The position numbers were made by a program, and so were the translations under genes. Positions 55,740 to 64,000 of a DNA stretch of 64,000 nucleotides are shown piece by piece (the stretch's first letter is position 1; each line of letters begins with the position of its first letter). The stretch spans positions 186,001-250,000 of the forward strand of contig NZ_JASSOT010000064.1 in NCBI RefSeq assembly GCF_030238365.1. The letters are read 5' to 3'. The DNA is from Lelliottia wanjuensis (lineage in GTDB: Bacteria; Pseudomonadota; Gammaproteobacteria; Enterobacterales; Enterobacteriaceae). The notes beneath the pieces were generated by a model. It saw only the letters and a list, made by a program, of their open reading frames with translations, was not told the DNA's origin and did no database searches.

Positions 55740-56711
55740 TCACGCGAAGTGATCGTACCCTTTCCAGTCGAGCGTCACCGGGGCACCGTTTTGCACAAAC
55801 TGCATCCCCTCGCTCTCCGGCATAATCTGCCCTATACAGGTGAACGGCGCGCCAAGGTTCCCCAGCGCCACATCCAGCGTACCGCGATTCAGCTCCGGCA
55901 CGGTAAAGCACAGCTCGTAATCTTCGCCGCCGGACAGCGCCCAGCGCAGCGCCTGCTCAGGCTCGACGTGTTGACGAATCTGCTCTGAGAGCGGGAAGGT
56001 ATCGAGATCGACGCGTGCACCCACACCGCTGGCCTTGAGGATATGGCCAAGATCGGAAATCAAACCATCCGACAAATCAATCGCCGAACTGGCACGCTCG
56101 CGCAGGGCCTGACCGTGCAGGATGCGCGGCGTCGGGCGCAGATGACGCTTCACCAGATACGCCGCGTCGTCCGCGTCTTTCACAGTAAGGCGGTCCTGCA
56201 AAATCGCCAGCCCCGCCGCGCTGTCGCCCGGCGTGCCGGTGACATAAATCCAGTCGCCCGGCTTCGCGCCCGAGCGTTTCAACGCGCGACCCATCGGCAC
56301 ATAGCCGTGGATCGCCAGCGTCATCGACAGCGGACCGGCCGTGGTATCACCGCCAATCAGCTGCATATCGTAATAGTTGAGTTGCTCAAACAGCGCGTCG
56401 CTGAAGGCTTCAAGCCAGGCTTCATCGACGTTCGGCAAGGTCAGTGCCAGCGTCAGCCACGCAGGGTCAGCCCCCATCGCCGCCAGATCGCTCACGTTAA
56501 CGGCCAGCGCTTTGTACGCCAGATCCGCCGGATCGATATCCGCGAGGAAATGACGCCCGCACACTAAGGTGTCGGTGCTGATCGCGAGGGTCTGTTTTTC
56601 GGGAATATTAAGAAGTGCGCAATCGTCGCCAATGCCCGTTTCAACATCAAGACGGGAGGTACGAACACGGTCAAAATAACGGGCAATCAGGGAGAATTCG
56701 CCGCATGCCAT
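55740..56711 (-). CDS. thiL: thiamine-monophosphate kinase
   Basis: Phosphorylates thiamine monophosphate to thiamine diphosphate with ATP. The 323-residue PurM-like protein has N-terminal [24 protein letters not shown], the [12 protein letters not shown] motif and [16 protein letters not shown]. coli ThiL ends FATP and its stop overlaps the pgpA start; here the protein ends FA, two residues short, and pgpA is missing. Downstream of nusB by 77 bp. Confidence 0.95.
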   Translation of the reverse strand: MACGEFSLIARYFDRVRTSRLDVETGIGDDCALLNIPEKQTLAISTDTLVCGRHFLADIDPADLAYKALAVNVSDLAAMGADPAWLTLALTLPNVDEAWLEAFSDALFEQLNYYDMQLIGGDTTAGPLSMTLAIHGYVPMGRALKRSGAKPGDWIYVTGTPGDSAAGLAILQDRLTVKDADDAAYLVKRHLRPTPRILHGQALRERASSAIDLSDGLISDLGHILKASGVGARVDLDTFPLSEQIRQHVEPEQALRWALSGGEDYELCFTVPELNRGTLDVALGNLGAPFTCIGQIMPESEGMQFVQNGAPVTLDWKGYDHFA

Positions 56712-56734
56712 ACGTTATGCCTCAGCAAATAAAA

Positions 56735-56781
56735 TAAAAAAACCGGAGCCGCACAGCCAGGCGGCGGTGCGAAACTCCGGT
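56735..56781 (-). terminator. terminator between nusB and thiL
   Basis: ACCGGAG (56742-56748) and CTCCGGT (56775-56781) with an inner CGCAC/GTGCG stem, followed on the minus strand by seven T residues. May lower thiL expression relative to nusB. Confidence 0.7.
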
Positions 56782-56788
56782 CTGCGGA

Positions 56789-57208
56789 TCACTTTTTGTG
56801 GGGACGGATCGCAGGTGCGGCTTTATCCAGCACGCCATTCACAAATTTGTGGCTGTCTTCAGCACCGAAGGTTTTCGCCAGTTCGATAGCTTCGTTGATG
56901 GCCACTTTATAGGGCACATCCTGACGTTTAGACAGCTCAAACAGCGCAATGCGCAGCACTGCTTTCTCAACCTGGCCCAGCTCTTCGAGCAGACGGGACA
57001 GGTACGGCTTCATCAGACCGTCGAGATACGCGCTATTAGTCGCCACTCCCGACAGCAGTTCACGGAAGTACAGAACGTCAACGTCTTTGACGTCTTGTTC
57101 CGCCAGGAACTGGTATTCAACATCAGCGATGTCGTTCTGGGACAACTGCCAGGAGTAGAGCGCCTGGACGGCACACTCACGGGCGCGGCGACGAGCAGCA
57201 GGTTTCAC
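56789..57208 (-). CDS. nusB: transcription antitermination factor NusB
   Basis: A 139-residue all-helical protein that binds boxA RNA with NusE in rRNA antitermination. It begins [20 protein letters not shown] and carries [20 protein letters not shown] at the C-terminus, as in E. coli. It lies 21 bp downstream of ribH in the order ribD-ribH-nusB-thiL. Confidence 0.97.
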   Translation of the reverse strand: MKPAARRRARECAVQALYSWQLSQNDIADVEYQFLAEQDVKDVDVLYFRELLSGVATNSAYLDGLMKPYLSRLLEELGQVEKAVLRIALFELSKRQDVPYKVAINEAIELAKTFGAEDSHKFVNGVLDKAAPAIRPHKK

Positions 57209-57229
57209 GGAATTCCCCTTACAAAAAAA

Positions 57230-57700
57230 TCAGGCCTTAATGGCTTTCAATACGTTGATCATTTCCAGCGCGGTCAGTGCAGCTTCTGCACCTTTGTTAC
57301 CGGCTTTGGTGCCAGCGCGTTCGATGGCTTGTTCAATACTTTCGGTGGTCAGTACGCCGAATGCGACAGGGATTTCAGAATCCTGTGCCACGTGCGCCAG
57401 ACCATTGCTTGCACCACCCGCCACGTATTCGAAGTGAGCAGTGCCGCCACGAATGACCGTACCCAGCGCAATCACCGCGTCGTATTTACCGGTTTTCGCC
57501 AAAGCGCCCGCTGCCAACGGCAGTTCGTAGGCACCTGGAACCCAAACAACGGTAATATTGTCATCTTTGACCTGGCCAATACGTTTCAGGGCGTCAATCG
57601 CACCGTCCAGCAGGCTGTCGTTGATGAAGTTGTTGAAACGCGCAATAGTGATGGCGACGCGAGCGTCCGGGGTAGCAACAGCAGCTTCAATAATATTCAT
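57230..57700 (-). CDS. ribE: 6,7-dimethyl-8-ribityllumazine synthase
   Basis: Joins the ribitylamino-uracil from RibD with dihydroxybutanone phosphate in riboflavin synthesis (RibH type; named ribE in E. coli). The 156-residue protein forms a 60-subunit capsid in relatives. Motifs: [27 protein letters not shown] and [17 protein letters not shown] with the catalytic His. Begins [17 protein letters not shown] like E. coli. Confidence 0.97.
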   Translation of the reverse strand: MNIIEAAVATPDARVAITIARFNNFINDSLLDGAIDALKRIGQVKDDNITVVWVPGAYELPLAAGALAKTGKYDAVIALGTVIRGGTAHFEYVAGGASNGLAHVAQDSEIPVAFGVLTTESIEQAIERAGTKAGNKGAEAALTALEMINVLKAIKA

Positions 57701-57787
57701 ACTCTTCCTTTACGGGTTCATTTGGCCCCGCAGGGGGGCGGATTTTATCATAATACTTCGCGCACTGCTTCTCTATTTCAGAAAGCC

Positions 57788-58891
57788 TCACGCAGGGGTT
57801 AAATGCAGGCACACGTCCGGGCCAACCTGCCGAATTTCGCTAAATTTGAGCTGCGGTGCGTCGACCAGTTTTTCAAGGCCGGGCAGCACAAACAGGCCGC
57901 GCGCATCGTCACCTAACAGTTTAGGCGCAACGTAGACAATCAGTTCATCCACCAGCCCTGCCTGCAACAGCGCACCGGCAAGCGTCGGGCCAGATTCGAC
58001 CCAGATGCTATTCACCTGCTGTTTGCCGAGCAGCATCATCATCACCACTAAATCGATGTGGCCGTTATGCTCTGGCACCATGAAGCTGCGCACCGTTTCC
58101 GGCCATTCGCGGCCATCTTCCTGAGTGCGCGCAATCCAGGTTTCGCCCGGCTGCTGCACGATGCGGTGCGCGGGTGTGACGCGATTCTGACGATCCAACA
58201 CGATGCGCAGCGGCTGGCGCAGATTCACTTGCGGATAGAGCGCCTGGGTGTCGGCGTCGAGCTCGTCCCAGCGCACGGTCATCGCCGGATCATCCGCCAG
58301 CACCGTTTCACTGCTGGTGAGGATAGCATGGCTTTGCGCGCGCAGACGTTGCACATCGCGCCTTGCCTGAGGAGAAGTAATCCACTGGCTTTCACCGCTG
58401 GCCATCGCCGTACGGCCATCGACGGATGCGCCCAGCTTCAGCTGGATGTACGGAAAACCGGTCCGCATGCGCTTGAGAAAACCTTTATTCAGCGCCTCGG
58501 CATCGTTCATCATCAGCCCGTGGCTGACGTCGATCCCCTCTTGCTGCAGGCGATACAGTCCGCGCCCCGCCACCTGCGGGTTCGGGTCCTGCATAGAGGT
58601 GACGACCCGCGCCACACCCGCCGCGATTAGCGCTTCGCAGCATGGCGGCGTGCGCCCGTGATGGCTGCAGGGCTCCAGCGTCACATAGGCCGTCGCGCCG
58701 CGGGCTTTTTCGCCCGCCATACGTAGCGCGTGAACTTCGGCATGCGGCTCACCGGCGCGATAGTGAAAACCTTCGCCGACGATCTCGCCGTCTTTGACAA
58801 TGACGCAGCCAACGTTCGGGTTGGGATGGGTGGTGAATCGTCCGCGCTGCGCGAGCTTCATCGCTCGCGCCATGTAAATCTCATCCTGCAT
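57788..58891 (-). CDS. ribD: bifunctional riboflavin deaminase/reductase RibD
   Basis: A 367-residue bifunctional enzyme: an N-terminal zinc cytidine-deaminase-like domain (HAEVHALRMAG, and TLEPCSHHGRTPPCCEAL, near residues 50-85) and a C-terminal reductase domain (KLGASVDGRTAMASGES). It carries out two consecutive steps of riboflavin synthesis. The start at 58891 lies four bases after the nrdR stop, so nrdR and ribD are one transcript. Confidence 0.97.
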   Translation of the reverse strand: MQDEIYMARAMKLAQRGRFTTHPNPNVGCVIVKDGEIVGEGFHYRAGEPHAEVHALRMAGEKARGATAYVTLEPCSHHGRTPPCCEALIAAGVARVVTSMQDPNPQVAGRGLYRLQQEGIDVSHGLMMNDAEALNKGFLKRMRTGFPYIQLKLGASVDGRTAMASGESQWITSPQARRDVQRLRAQSHAILTSSETVLADDPAMTVRWDELDADTQALYPQVNLRQPLRIVLDRQNRVTPAHRIVQQPGETWIARTQEDGREWPETVRSFMVPEHNGHIDLVVMMMLLGKQQVNSIWVESGPTLAGALLQAGLVDELIVYVAPKLLGDDARGLFVLPGLEKLVDAPQLKFSEIRQVGPDVCLHLTPA

Positions 58892-58895
58892 GGGC

Positions 58896-59357
<462 letters not shown>

Positions 59358-59498
59358 CTATCTGGTTAACTGAACTCTATTTTACCCCGAACTGAGCCCA
59401 CAACAAAGGAAGAGCGTTTTTGAGACAAAGGATCTATACCTGACGGCGTGTTCCTGACTACCATTAGGGCAATCCGTTATTTCAGGGAATTAAACGCA

Positions 59499-60038
59499 AT
59501 GACAAGACGTTACCTAAGAATTCTCGTGGTGGGAAGTCTCTTCACCCTCAGCGCCTGCGCGCAGCAAAGCGAAGTACGCCAGATGAAACAGAGCGTGAAC
59601 ACGCTCAATACGGCGATGACGAAGCTGAACCAGGAGACGGTTAAGATCACCCAGCAAAACGCGCTGAATGCCAAATCCAGCAGCGGTGTGTACCTGCTGC
59701 CGGGCGCGAACACGCCTGCCCTGCTGAAAAGCCAGATCGGCACGCTGCGCATGTCGCTGGTGAACGTCGCACCAAACGCCGACGGCACGCGCGCGACGCT
59801 GCGTATTCAGGGCCAGTCCAACGATCCGCTCCCGGCGTTTAGCGGCACCGTCGAGTGGGGCCAGCTGCAGGGCACGACCGAGAGTTATCAGGAAGTGAAC
59901 GTGCAGAATCAGCTGGTGACGGCTCCGGCCAGCGTGCTGGCTCCGAGCGATGTCGATATCCCGCTGCAATTGAACGGTACAACGCCGGAACAGTTAGGTT
60001 TCATCCGCATCCACGATATCCAGCCCGCCGTTCAGTAA
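59499..60038 (+). CDS. yajI: YajI family lipoprotein (DUF3251)
   Basis: A 179-residue lipoprotein of unknown function. The signal peptide MTRRYLRILVVGSLFTLSAC ends with Cys20. A short coiled coil follows (about residues 24-55, VRQMKQSVNTLNTAMTKLNQ), then a beta-rich DUF3251 domain. The start at 59499 gives the E. coli length; a Met 17 codons earlier would bury the signal peptide. Divergent from nrdR. Confidence 0.92.
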   Translation: MTRRYLRILVVGSLFTLSACAQQSEVRQMKQSVNTLNTAMTKLNQETVKITQQNALNAKSSSGVYLLPGANTPALLKSQIGTLRMSLVNVAPNADGTRATLRIQGQSNDPLPAFSGTVEWGQLQGTTESYQEVNVQNQLVTAPASVLAPSDVDIPLQLNGTTPEQLGFIRIHDIQPAVQ

Positions 60039-60305
60039 CATCTTCCAGCGGAACGTTTACCGCGTTCCGCTCCCCCTTACATTCCGCAAATATTGGCAAC
60101 ATGAATGATTGCCGTTACAATCCCCGCCGTTTAAAGTACGCAAACGTGAACGCAATCGATTACGCGCATGAGAGATATGTGAAACAACACATATTTTTGT
60201 GAGCAGGGATTCCTATAATAGGCTCCGCAGAAACACGAAATATTTAGAAACGCAAATCGCGCATCTTTCACATCCCGGAAGGGATTTTCAATCAGTGGCA
60301 TGATT
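60039..60305 (+). promoter_or_regulatory. tsx promoter region
   Basis: A -10 TATAAT at 60214-60219 without a clear -35, as expected for an activator-dependent promoter. Upstream lies the short palindrome ATGTG/CACAT (60177-60192). E. coli tsx is controlled by CRP, CytR and DeoR. A CRP site is plausible here, but the palindrome has the wrong spacing for canonical CRP. Confidence 0.5.
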
Positions 60306-61190
60306 ATGAAAAAAACATTATTAGCAGCCGGTGCAGTTCTGGCACTTTCTTCCTCTTTCGCTGTTAACGCAGCAGAAAATTCAAAACCTGAATATGTTTC
60401 CGACTGGTGGCACCAGAGCGTCAACGTGGTAGGCAGCTACCACACCCGCTTCGGACCACAGATCCGCAACGATACCTACCTGGAATACGAAGCTTTCGCC
60501 AAGAAAGACTGGTTTGATTTCTACGGTTACGCCGATGCCCCGGTCTTCTTCGGTGGTAACACCGACGCGAAAGGTATCTGGAACCACGGTTCTCCGCTGT
60601 TCATGGAAATTGAACCGCGCTTCTCTATCGACAAGCTGACGGGCGCAGACCTGAGCTTCGGTCCGTTCAAAGAGTGGTATGTGGCGAACAACTACATCTA
60701 CGACATGGGCCGCAACAAATCCGGTCGTCAGAGCACCTGGTACATGGGTCTGGGTACGGACATCGACACCGGTCTGCCGATGAGCCTGTCCATGAACGTG
60801 TATGCAAAATACCAGTGGCAGAACTACGGTGCGTCTAACGAAAACGAGTGGGATGGCTACCGTTTCAAAGTGAAATACTTTGTGCCGATCACCCAGCTGT
60901 GGGGCGGTAACCTGAGCTATATCGGCTTCACCAACTTCGACTGGGGTTCCGATCTGGGCGATGACAACTTCATCGACAACAACGGTAAGCAGGCGCGCAC
61001 CAGCAACTCTATCGCGTCCAGCCACATCCTGGCGCTGAACTACGATCACTGGCACTACTCCGTAGTTGCGCGTTACTGGCACAACGGTGGTCAGTGGAAC
61101 GACGACGCAAGCCTGAACTTCGGCGACGGTGATTTCAGCGTTCGCTCTACCGGTTGGGGTGGTTACCTGGTTGTGGGTTACAACTTCTAA
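60306..61190 (+). CDS. tsx: nucleoside-specific outer-membrane channel Tsx
   Basis: A 12-stranded beta-barrel that lets nucleosides and deoxynucleosides cross the outer membrane, and a receptor for phage T6 and colicin K in E. coli. The 294-residue precursor has a 22-residue signal peptide (ending SFAVNAAEN) and ends with the barrel signature [11 protein letters not shown]. Differences from E. coli concentrate in the loop [19 protein letters not shown], an exposed loop that phages often select upon. Start ATG at 60306. Confidence 0.97.
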   Translation: MKKTLLAAGAVLALSSSFAVNAAENSKPEYVSDWWHQSVNVVGSYHTRFGPQIRNDTYLEYEAFAKKDWFDFYGYADAPVFFGGNTDAKGIWNHGSPLFMEIEPRFSIDKLTGADLSFGPFKEWYVANNYIYDMGRNKSGRQSTWYMGLGTDIDTGLPMSLSMNVYAKYQWQNYGASNENEWDGYRFKVKYFVPITQLWGGNLSYIGFTNFDWGSDLGDDNFIDNNGKQARTSNSIASSHILALNYDHWHYSVVARYWHNGGQWNDDASLNFGDGDFSVRSTGWGGYLVVGYNF

Positions 61191-61207
61191 TCCCAACCGC
61201 ACGAACC

Positions 61208-61266
61208 GTAGGCCGGATAAGCGAAGCGCCATCCGGCATCAAAAGCCAGCTCAATGCTGGCTTTTT
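61208..61266. repeat. REP element and terminator between tsx and the M24 gene
   Basis: REP palindrome GTAGGCCGGATAAGCGAAGC then GCCATCCGGC, followed by a bidirectional terminator AAAAGCCAGC, TCAAT, GCTGGCTTTTT (61241-61265) serving the convergent genes. Confidence 0.88.
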
Positions 61267-61267
61267 G

Positions 61268-62647
61268 CTATTTACAGACCAGCGCCCGCCCCTGCTCCAG
61301 CAGCCACGGACGCAAATAGCCCACGGTGTTAGACATCGGCAGCACCTCATCCGGCAGCTGAATACCGATATGCTCCGCAATGTACGCCCGGCGCGCCACC
61401 ACCCGCTCCCACAGCGCTGGATACTCACTCGCAAGCGCCTGACGCAACGGCTCATCCGCCAGCGCCAGAGTATCCTCAATGCTTGCCCCGGCGTATCCGG
61501 CTCGGGAAGGAATAATGTCGATCTGCAGCAGCATCCCGCTTCGCAAGAGAGCATCTGATTTCGGGCCAATCGGCGAGCAGAGCCACTCTTCATCCGCCAC
61601 CAGATGCCCCGGATTCAGGTGCCAGTGGTACTCGGCTTTCGGCAGAACCTGCTCAATCAGGTCATACATCTCCCCGCCGTGCATCCCGATGTGCAGATGT
61701 TCAAGCCAGGTCACCACCGCCTGGAAATAGGGCTTCGCTACCACGTCGAGATAGTCAGCAACCGCGGGCGCCAGCTCCGATGCATCCGCCACGACGTAAG
61801 CCGCCCGGCTGCTTAACCCGCCTTTGTAGCTGGCGGTGAGCGAGAATTTATCCCCGCGCTGAATAAGTTTGTCGCTGGGGTAGAGATTGGCAAACGCGAA
61901 ACGATCGCCCGTCGCCGCGATCGTCACCACGTTGTTCGGCTGCCCTTCTGCCGCCAGCAGAGAAGCGATCTCTTTTTCGGTTTTACCGGGCGCGATGGCG
62001 TTTAACGCCGTAAGGATCGCCGAGGAAGCCAGGTTGGCGCCATATTCGTAGTGCGCGATTTCATTGGCATTGTTGGTTGTGCGGGCTCCGCCGTCAGGAT
62101 CGATAAAAATCCCGGTAGCATTGCTCAAATGCGCAGTACCCTCACCCGCCTGGCGAATCGCATCGACGATAAACGCAGGCAGATCGAACATCTGATTCAC
62201 GTCATCGCCCTTGCCCGTAAACAGCTTCCAGCCCGCCAACCCGAAGGTTTTACCCGCCGTCACGCCAGCGGATTTCAGCAGCGCCGGCAGCGACTGTTGA
62301 TTATCCATCGGCTGATTCGGCAGCGAAAACCACGGCGCATGGACAACCCGATTCTCGAGTCGCGCATGAGCCGCCAGCTTGAGGTTTTCATTCCCCAGCA
62401 CCAGAACCGCTTCGCCCGTAGAATGCAGCACCAGCAGCGCCTCTTCAAAGCGCGGAATAAAACCGGTGAGGTATTCAAAGTTGCCGCCGTGCTCTTTGTC
62501 GGCGTAGATAACCAGCGCGTCCAGCCCCTGCTGCTGCATGCGGAGCAATACTTTAGCTTTACGCTCACGCAAGGTTTCATCGCTTAGCGTAACGGAAGGG
62601 ATGCCGTGCCAGACGGCAGGCTGGGGAACAGAAGAAAGGGTGACCAT
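61268..62647 (-). CDS. M24-fold (aminopeptidase P/creatinase-like) protein lacking most metal ligands
   Basis: A 459-residue two-domain protein of the Xaa-Pro aminopeptidase type: a creatinase N-terminal domain (about 25-190) and an M24 domain (about 195-420). The usual Asp-Asp-His-Glu-Glu metal set is degraded. GDKFSLTASYKGGLSSR has Thr271 and Ser279 where the two Asp should be. His348 (NPGHLV) stays. The first Glu is Asp377 (LQIDIIP), and Glu391 (SIEDTL) stays. It is probably a weak or non-metal enzyme. The start at 62647 has GGAG eight bases upstream. It stands where E. coli has yajD. Confidence 0.8.
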   Translation of the reverse strand: MVTLSSVPQPAVWHGIPSVTLSDETLRERKAKVLLRMQQQGLDALVIYADKEHGGNFEYLTGFIPRFEEALLVLHSTGEAVLVLGNENLKLAAHARLENRVVHAPWFSLPNQPMDNQQSLPALLKSAGVTAGKTFGLAGWKLFTGKGDDVNQMFDLPAFIVDAIRQAGEGTAHLSNATGIFIDPDGGARTTNNANEIAHYEYGANLASSAILTALNAIAPGKTEKEIASLLAAEGQPNNVVTIAATGDRFAFANLYPSDKLIQRGDKFSLTASYKGGLSSRAAYVVADASELAPAVADYLDVVAKPYFQAVVTWLEHLHIGMHGGEMYDLIEQVLPKAEYHWHLNPGHLVADEEWLCSPIGPKSDALLRSGMLLQIDIIPSRAGYAGASIEDTLALADEPLRQALASEYPALWERVVARRAYIAEHIGIQLPDEVLPMSNTVGYLRPWLLEQGRALVCK

Positions 62648-62709
62648 CGGCATTACTCCATGTCGTTTGACGTCTACAGGGAGAGTAACCAAATTGGTGG
62701 GGGCTGTAA

Positions 62710-62740
62710 TAAAAAAATCCCGGCCTTGCGACCGGGATTC
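62710..62740 (-). terminator. terminator of secDF
   Basis: AATCCCGG (62716-62723) and CCGGGATT (62732-62739) stem followed on the minus strand by TTTTTTT; 23 bp past the secF stop. Confidence 0.88.
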
Positions 62741-62762
62741 CGTTATCAGATTGCTGTTGCCG

Positions 62763-63734
62763 TTACGGCAGGATGGACGGCTGATCCGCCCCTTCCTTCT
62801 CAACTTTCTGCTGGAGCAGGTGCTCACGCTTCATGCCCAGTTTCAACGCCAGCGCGGACGCGACGTAGATAGAAGACGCCGTACCGATGGAGACACCGAT
62901 CAGCATGGTCAGCGAGAAGCCTTCCAGCACCGGGCCACCGAAGAGGAACAGCATCAGGATAACCATCAAGGTCGTCCCGGAAGTGATCAACGTACGGTGC
63001 AGCGTTTGGGTCAGAGAGACGTTAAAGATTTCGTACGGCGTACCGCGACGGATCTTACGGAAGTTCTCACGAATACGGTCAGATACCACGATGCTGTCGT
63101 TCAGTGAGTAACCGATCACCGACATCAGCGACGCAACGATGGTCAGGTCAATCTCAATATGGAACAGCGACAGCACGCCCATCGTAATGACCACGTCGTG
63201 CGCCAGGGCGATAACCACCCCTGCCGCCAGACGCCATTCGAAGCGGAAACCGACGTAAACCAGAATCGAGATCAGCGCAACCAGCAGCGCCATCGCCCCT
63301 GTCTGAGCCAGATCGGCCCCAACGCTTGGGCCGACGAATTCGATACGTTTAACCGTCGCGTCCTGGCTGGTGGTTTCGTTAATGACCTTAACCACCTTGC
63401 TGCCCAGCTCCTGGCTGCCATTGGCATCATGAACCGGAGGCATACGCACCATGATGTCGCGGCTGCTGCCAAAGTTCTGCAGCAGCGGCTCTTCGAAGCC
63501 CGCTTTCTGCAGCGATTCGCGCATGTGGTCCATATCGATCGGTTTTTCCAGGGAGATTTCAATCACCGTACCACCGGTGAAATCCAGACCCCAGTTAAAC
63601 CCACGGACACCGATAATGGCGATCGACACAATCAGGAGGAAACCTGAAATGCCGAAGGCCCAGTAGTCCCAGCGCATAAAGTCCCAGACTTTACGGCCAT
63701 GGTTCAATTGTTCAACAGTATATTCCTGTGCCAC
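62763..63734 (-). CDS. secF: protein translocase subunit SecF
   Basis: A 323-residue inner-membrane RND-type protein that uses the proton gradient with SecD to pull proteins across from SecYEG. Six membrane helices; motifs [13 protein letters not shown] in the first periplasmic domain and [20 protein letters not shown] in helices 4-5. The start is GTG at 63734 with GAGGAG six bases upstream, the E. coli arrangement; an upstream Met in frame would lie inside secD. Confidence 0.96.
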   Translation of the reverse strand: MAQEYTVEQLNHGRKVWDFMRWDYWAFGISGFLLIVSIAIIGVRGFNWGLDFTGGTVIEISLEKPIDMDHMRESLQKAGFEEPLLQNFGSSRDIMVRMPPVHDANGSQELGSKVVKVINETTSQDATVKRIEFVGPSVGADLAQTGAMALLVALISILVYVGFRFEWRLAAGVVIALAHDVVITMGVLSLFHIEIDLTIVASLMSVIGYSLNDSIVVSDRIRENFRKIRRGTPYEIFNVSLTQTLHRTLITSGTTLMVILMLFLFGGPVLEGFSLTMLIGVSIGTASSIYVASALALKLGMKREHLLQQKVEKEGADQPSILP

Positions 63735-63744
63735 AACGCACTCC

Positions 63745-64000
63745 TCAGATAGACAGCTTTTTGACGCGCTTGCCGCCATACAGCAGGTTCACGATGGCAC
63801 GGGTGCCGACAATAGCGGTAAACATCGACGTTGCCACACCGATACCGGTGGTGATAGCAAAGCCTTTGATGGCGCCAGTACCCACTGCATACAGGATAAG
63901 AACCTTAATCAGTGTTGTTACGTTCGCATCGAAGATCGAGCTGAAGGCGCCTTTATAACCTTCATCGATCGCCTGTTGTACGGAGCGACCGTTACTCAGT
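63745..64000 (-). CDS. secD: protein translocase subunit SecD (partial, C-terminus only)
   Basis: The minus strand is open from base 64000 to a TGA at 63745-63747, coding for about 84 C-terminal residues. They include the membrane segments ATTLIKVL-like text ([20 protein letters not shown]) and [20 protein letters not shown], and end [13 protein letters not shown] as in E. coli SecD. It stops 10 bp before the GTG of secF, so the two form one operon. The 5' part lies beyond the right edge. Confidence 0.93.
   Translation of the reverse strand, partial: LSNGRSVQQAIDEGYKGAFSSIFDANVTTLIKVLILYAVGTGAIKGFAITTGIGVATSMFTAIVGTRAIVNLLYGGKRVKKLSI

Noticed and set aside
55633-55911. 92-residue minus-strand frame in the yajO-thiL gap as a pgpA remnant
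   Set aside because: Its translation has none of the PgpA motifs and runs through the repeat element and into thiL in the wrong frame.
60177-60192. Palindrome ATGTG-AAACAA-CACAT before tsx as a CRP site
   Set aside because: The half-sites are two bases too close for canonical CRP. It is kept only as an unassigned palindrome in the tsx promoter region.

Overview
The window is chromosomal DNA of an Enterobacteriaceae bacterium close to Enterobacter, Lelliottia or Leclercia. The gene order from ffs to secD follows the Escherichia coli hha-tsx side of the chromosome almost gene for gene. Most proteins match their E. coli counterparts in length and in long stretches of sequence. I cannot fix the species from the sequence alone.

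Layout, left to right. (1) Positions 1-6100 hold an accessory block: a lac region (lacZ running off the left edge, then lacI), a YczE-type membrane protein divergent from a MocR-type regulator, and a small overlapping two-gene unit of unknown function. (2) Positions 6300-14600 are backbone: 4.5S RNA (ffs), atl, ybaY, tesB, the glnK-amtB ammonium operon with a sigma54 promoter, the mdlA-mdlB exporter pair and decR. (3) Positions 14700-20250 mix backbone and accessory genes: a cysteine desulfhydrase-like gene beside decR, cof, and an M20 amidohydrolase/MFS transporter/LysR cassette. (4) Positions 20275-36000 are backbone: ybaE, queC, fadM, ybaV, ppiD, hupB, lon, clpX, clpP, tig, bolA, yajG and ampG, including the heat-shock protease block. 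(5) Positions 36037-40821 are the cytochrome bo3 oxidase operon cyoABCDE. (6) Positions 41300-45520 hold an orphan fimbrial subunit, then yajR, yajQ, panE and yajL. (7) Positions 45650-49820 are an inserted sugar cluster: PTS EIIC, a GH4 phospho-beta-glucosidase, a glucosamine-6-phosphate deaminase-like enzyme and a GntR/UTRA regulator. (8) Positions 49890-59350 are the thiamine, isoprenoid and riboflavin block: thiI, xseB-ispA-dxs, yajO, thiL, nusB, ribH, ribD and nrdR. (9) Positions 59500-64000 hold yajI, tsx, an M24-fold protein standing where E. coli has yajD, secF, and the end of secD.

Functional links: DXS makes 1-deoxyxylulose 5-phosphate for both the isoprenoid (IspA) and thiamine (ThiI, ThiL, perhaps YajO) routes. 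RibD and RibH make riboflavin. Lon, ClpXP, trigger factor, HU and PpiD form the protein quality control group, with sigma32-type promoters visible before lon and clpP. GlnK and AmtB are the PII-gated ammonium channel pair.

The most notable points are: the small RHH-plus-unknown gene pair near 5.6-6.1 kb; an M24-fold protein that lacks most of its metal ligands; a sugar cluster pairing a phospho-beta-glucosidase with a GlcN6P deaminase but with no EIIA or EIIB, and a clear GntR-type palindrome in front; loss of pgpA from its usual place behind thiL, where a 117-bp element with inverted-repeat ends now lies; a partial copy of the same element behind tesB; and a three-operator lac control region. 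No CRISPR array, tRNA, rRNA, insertion sequence or prophage gene was seen.
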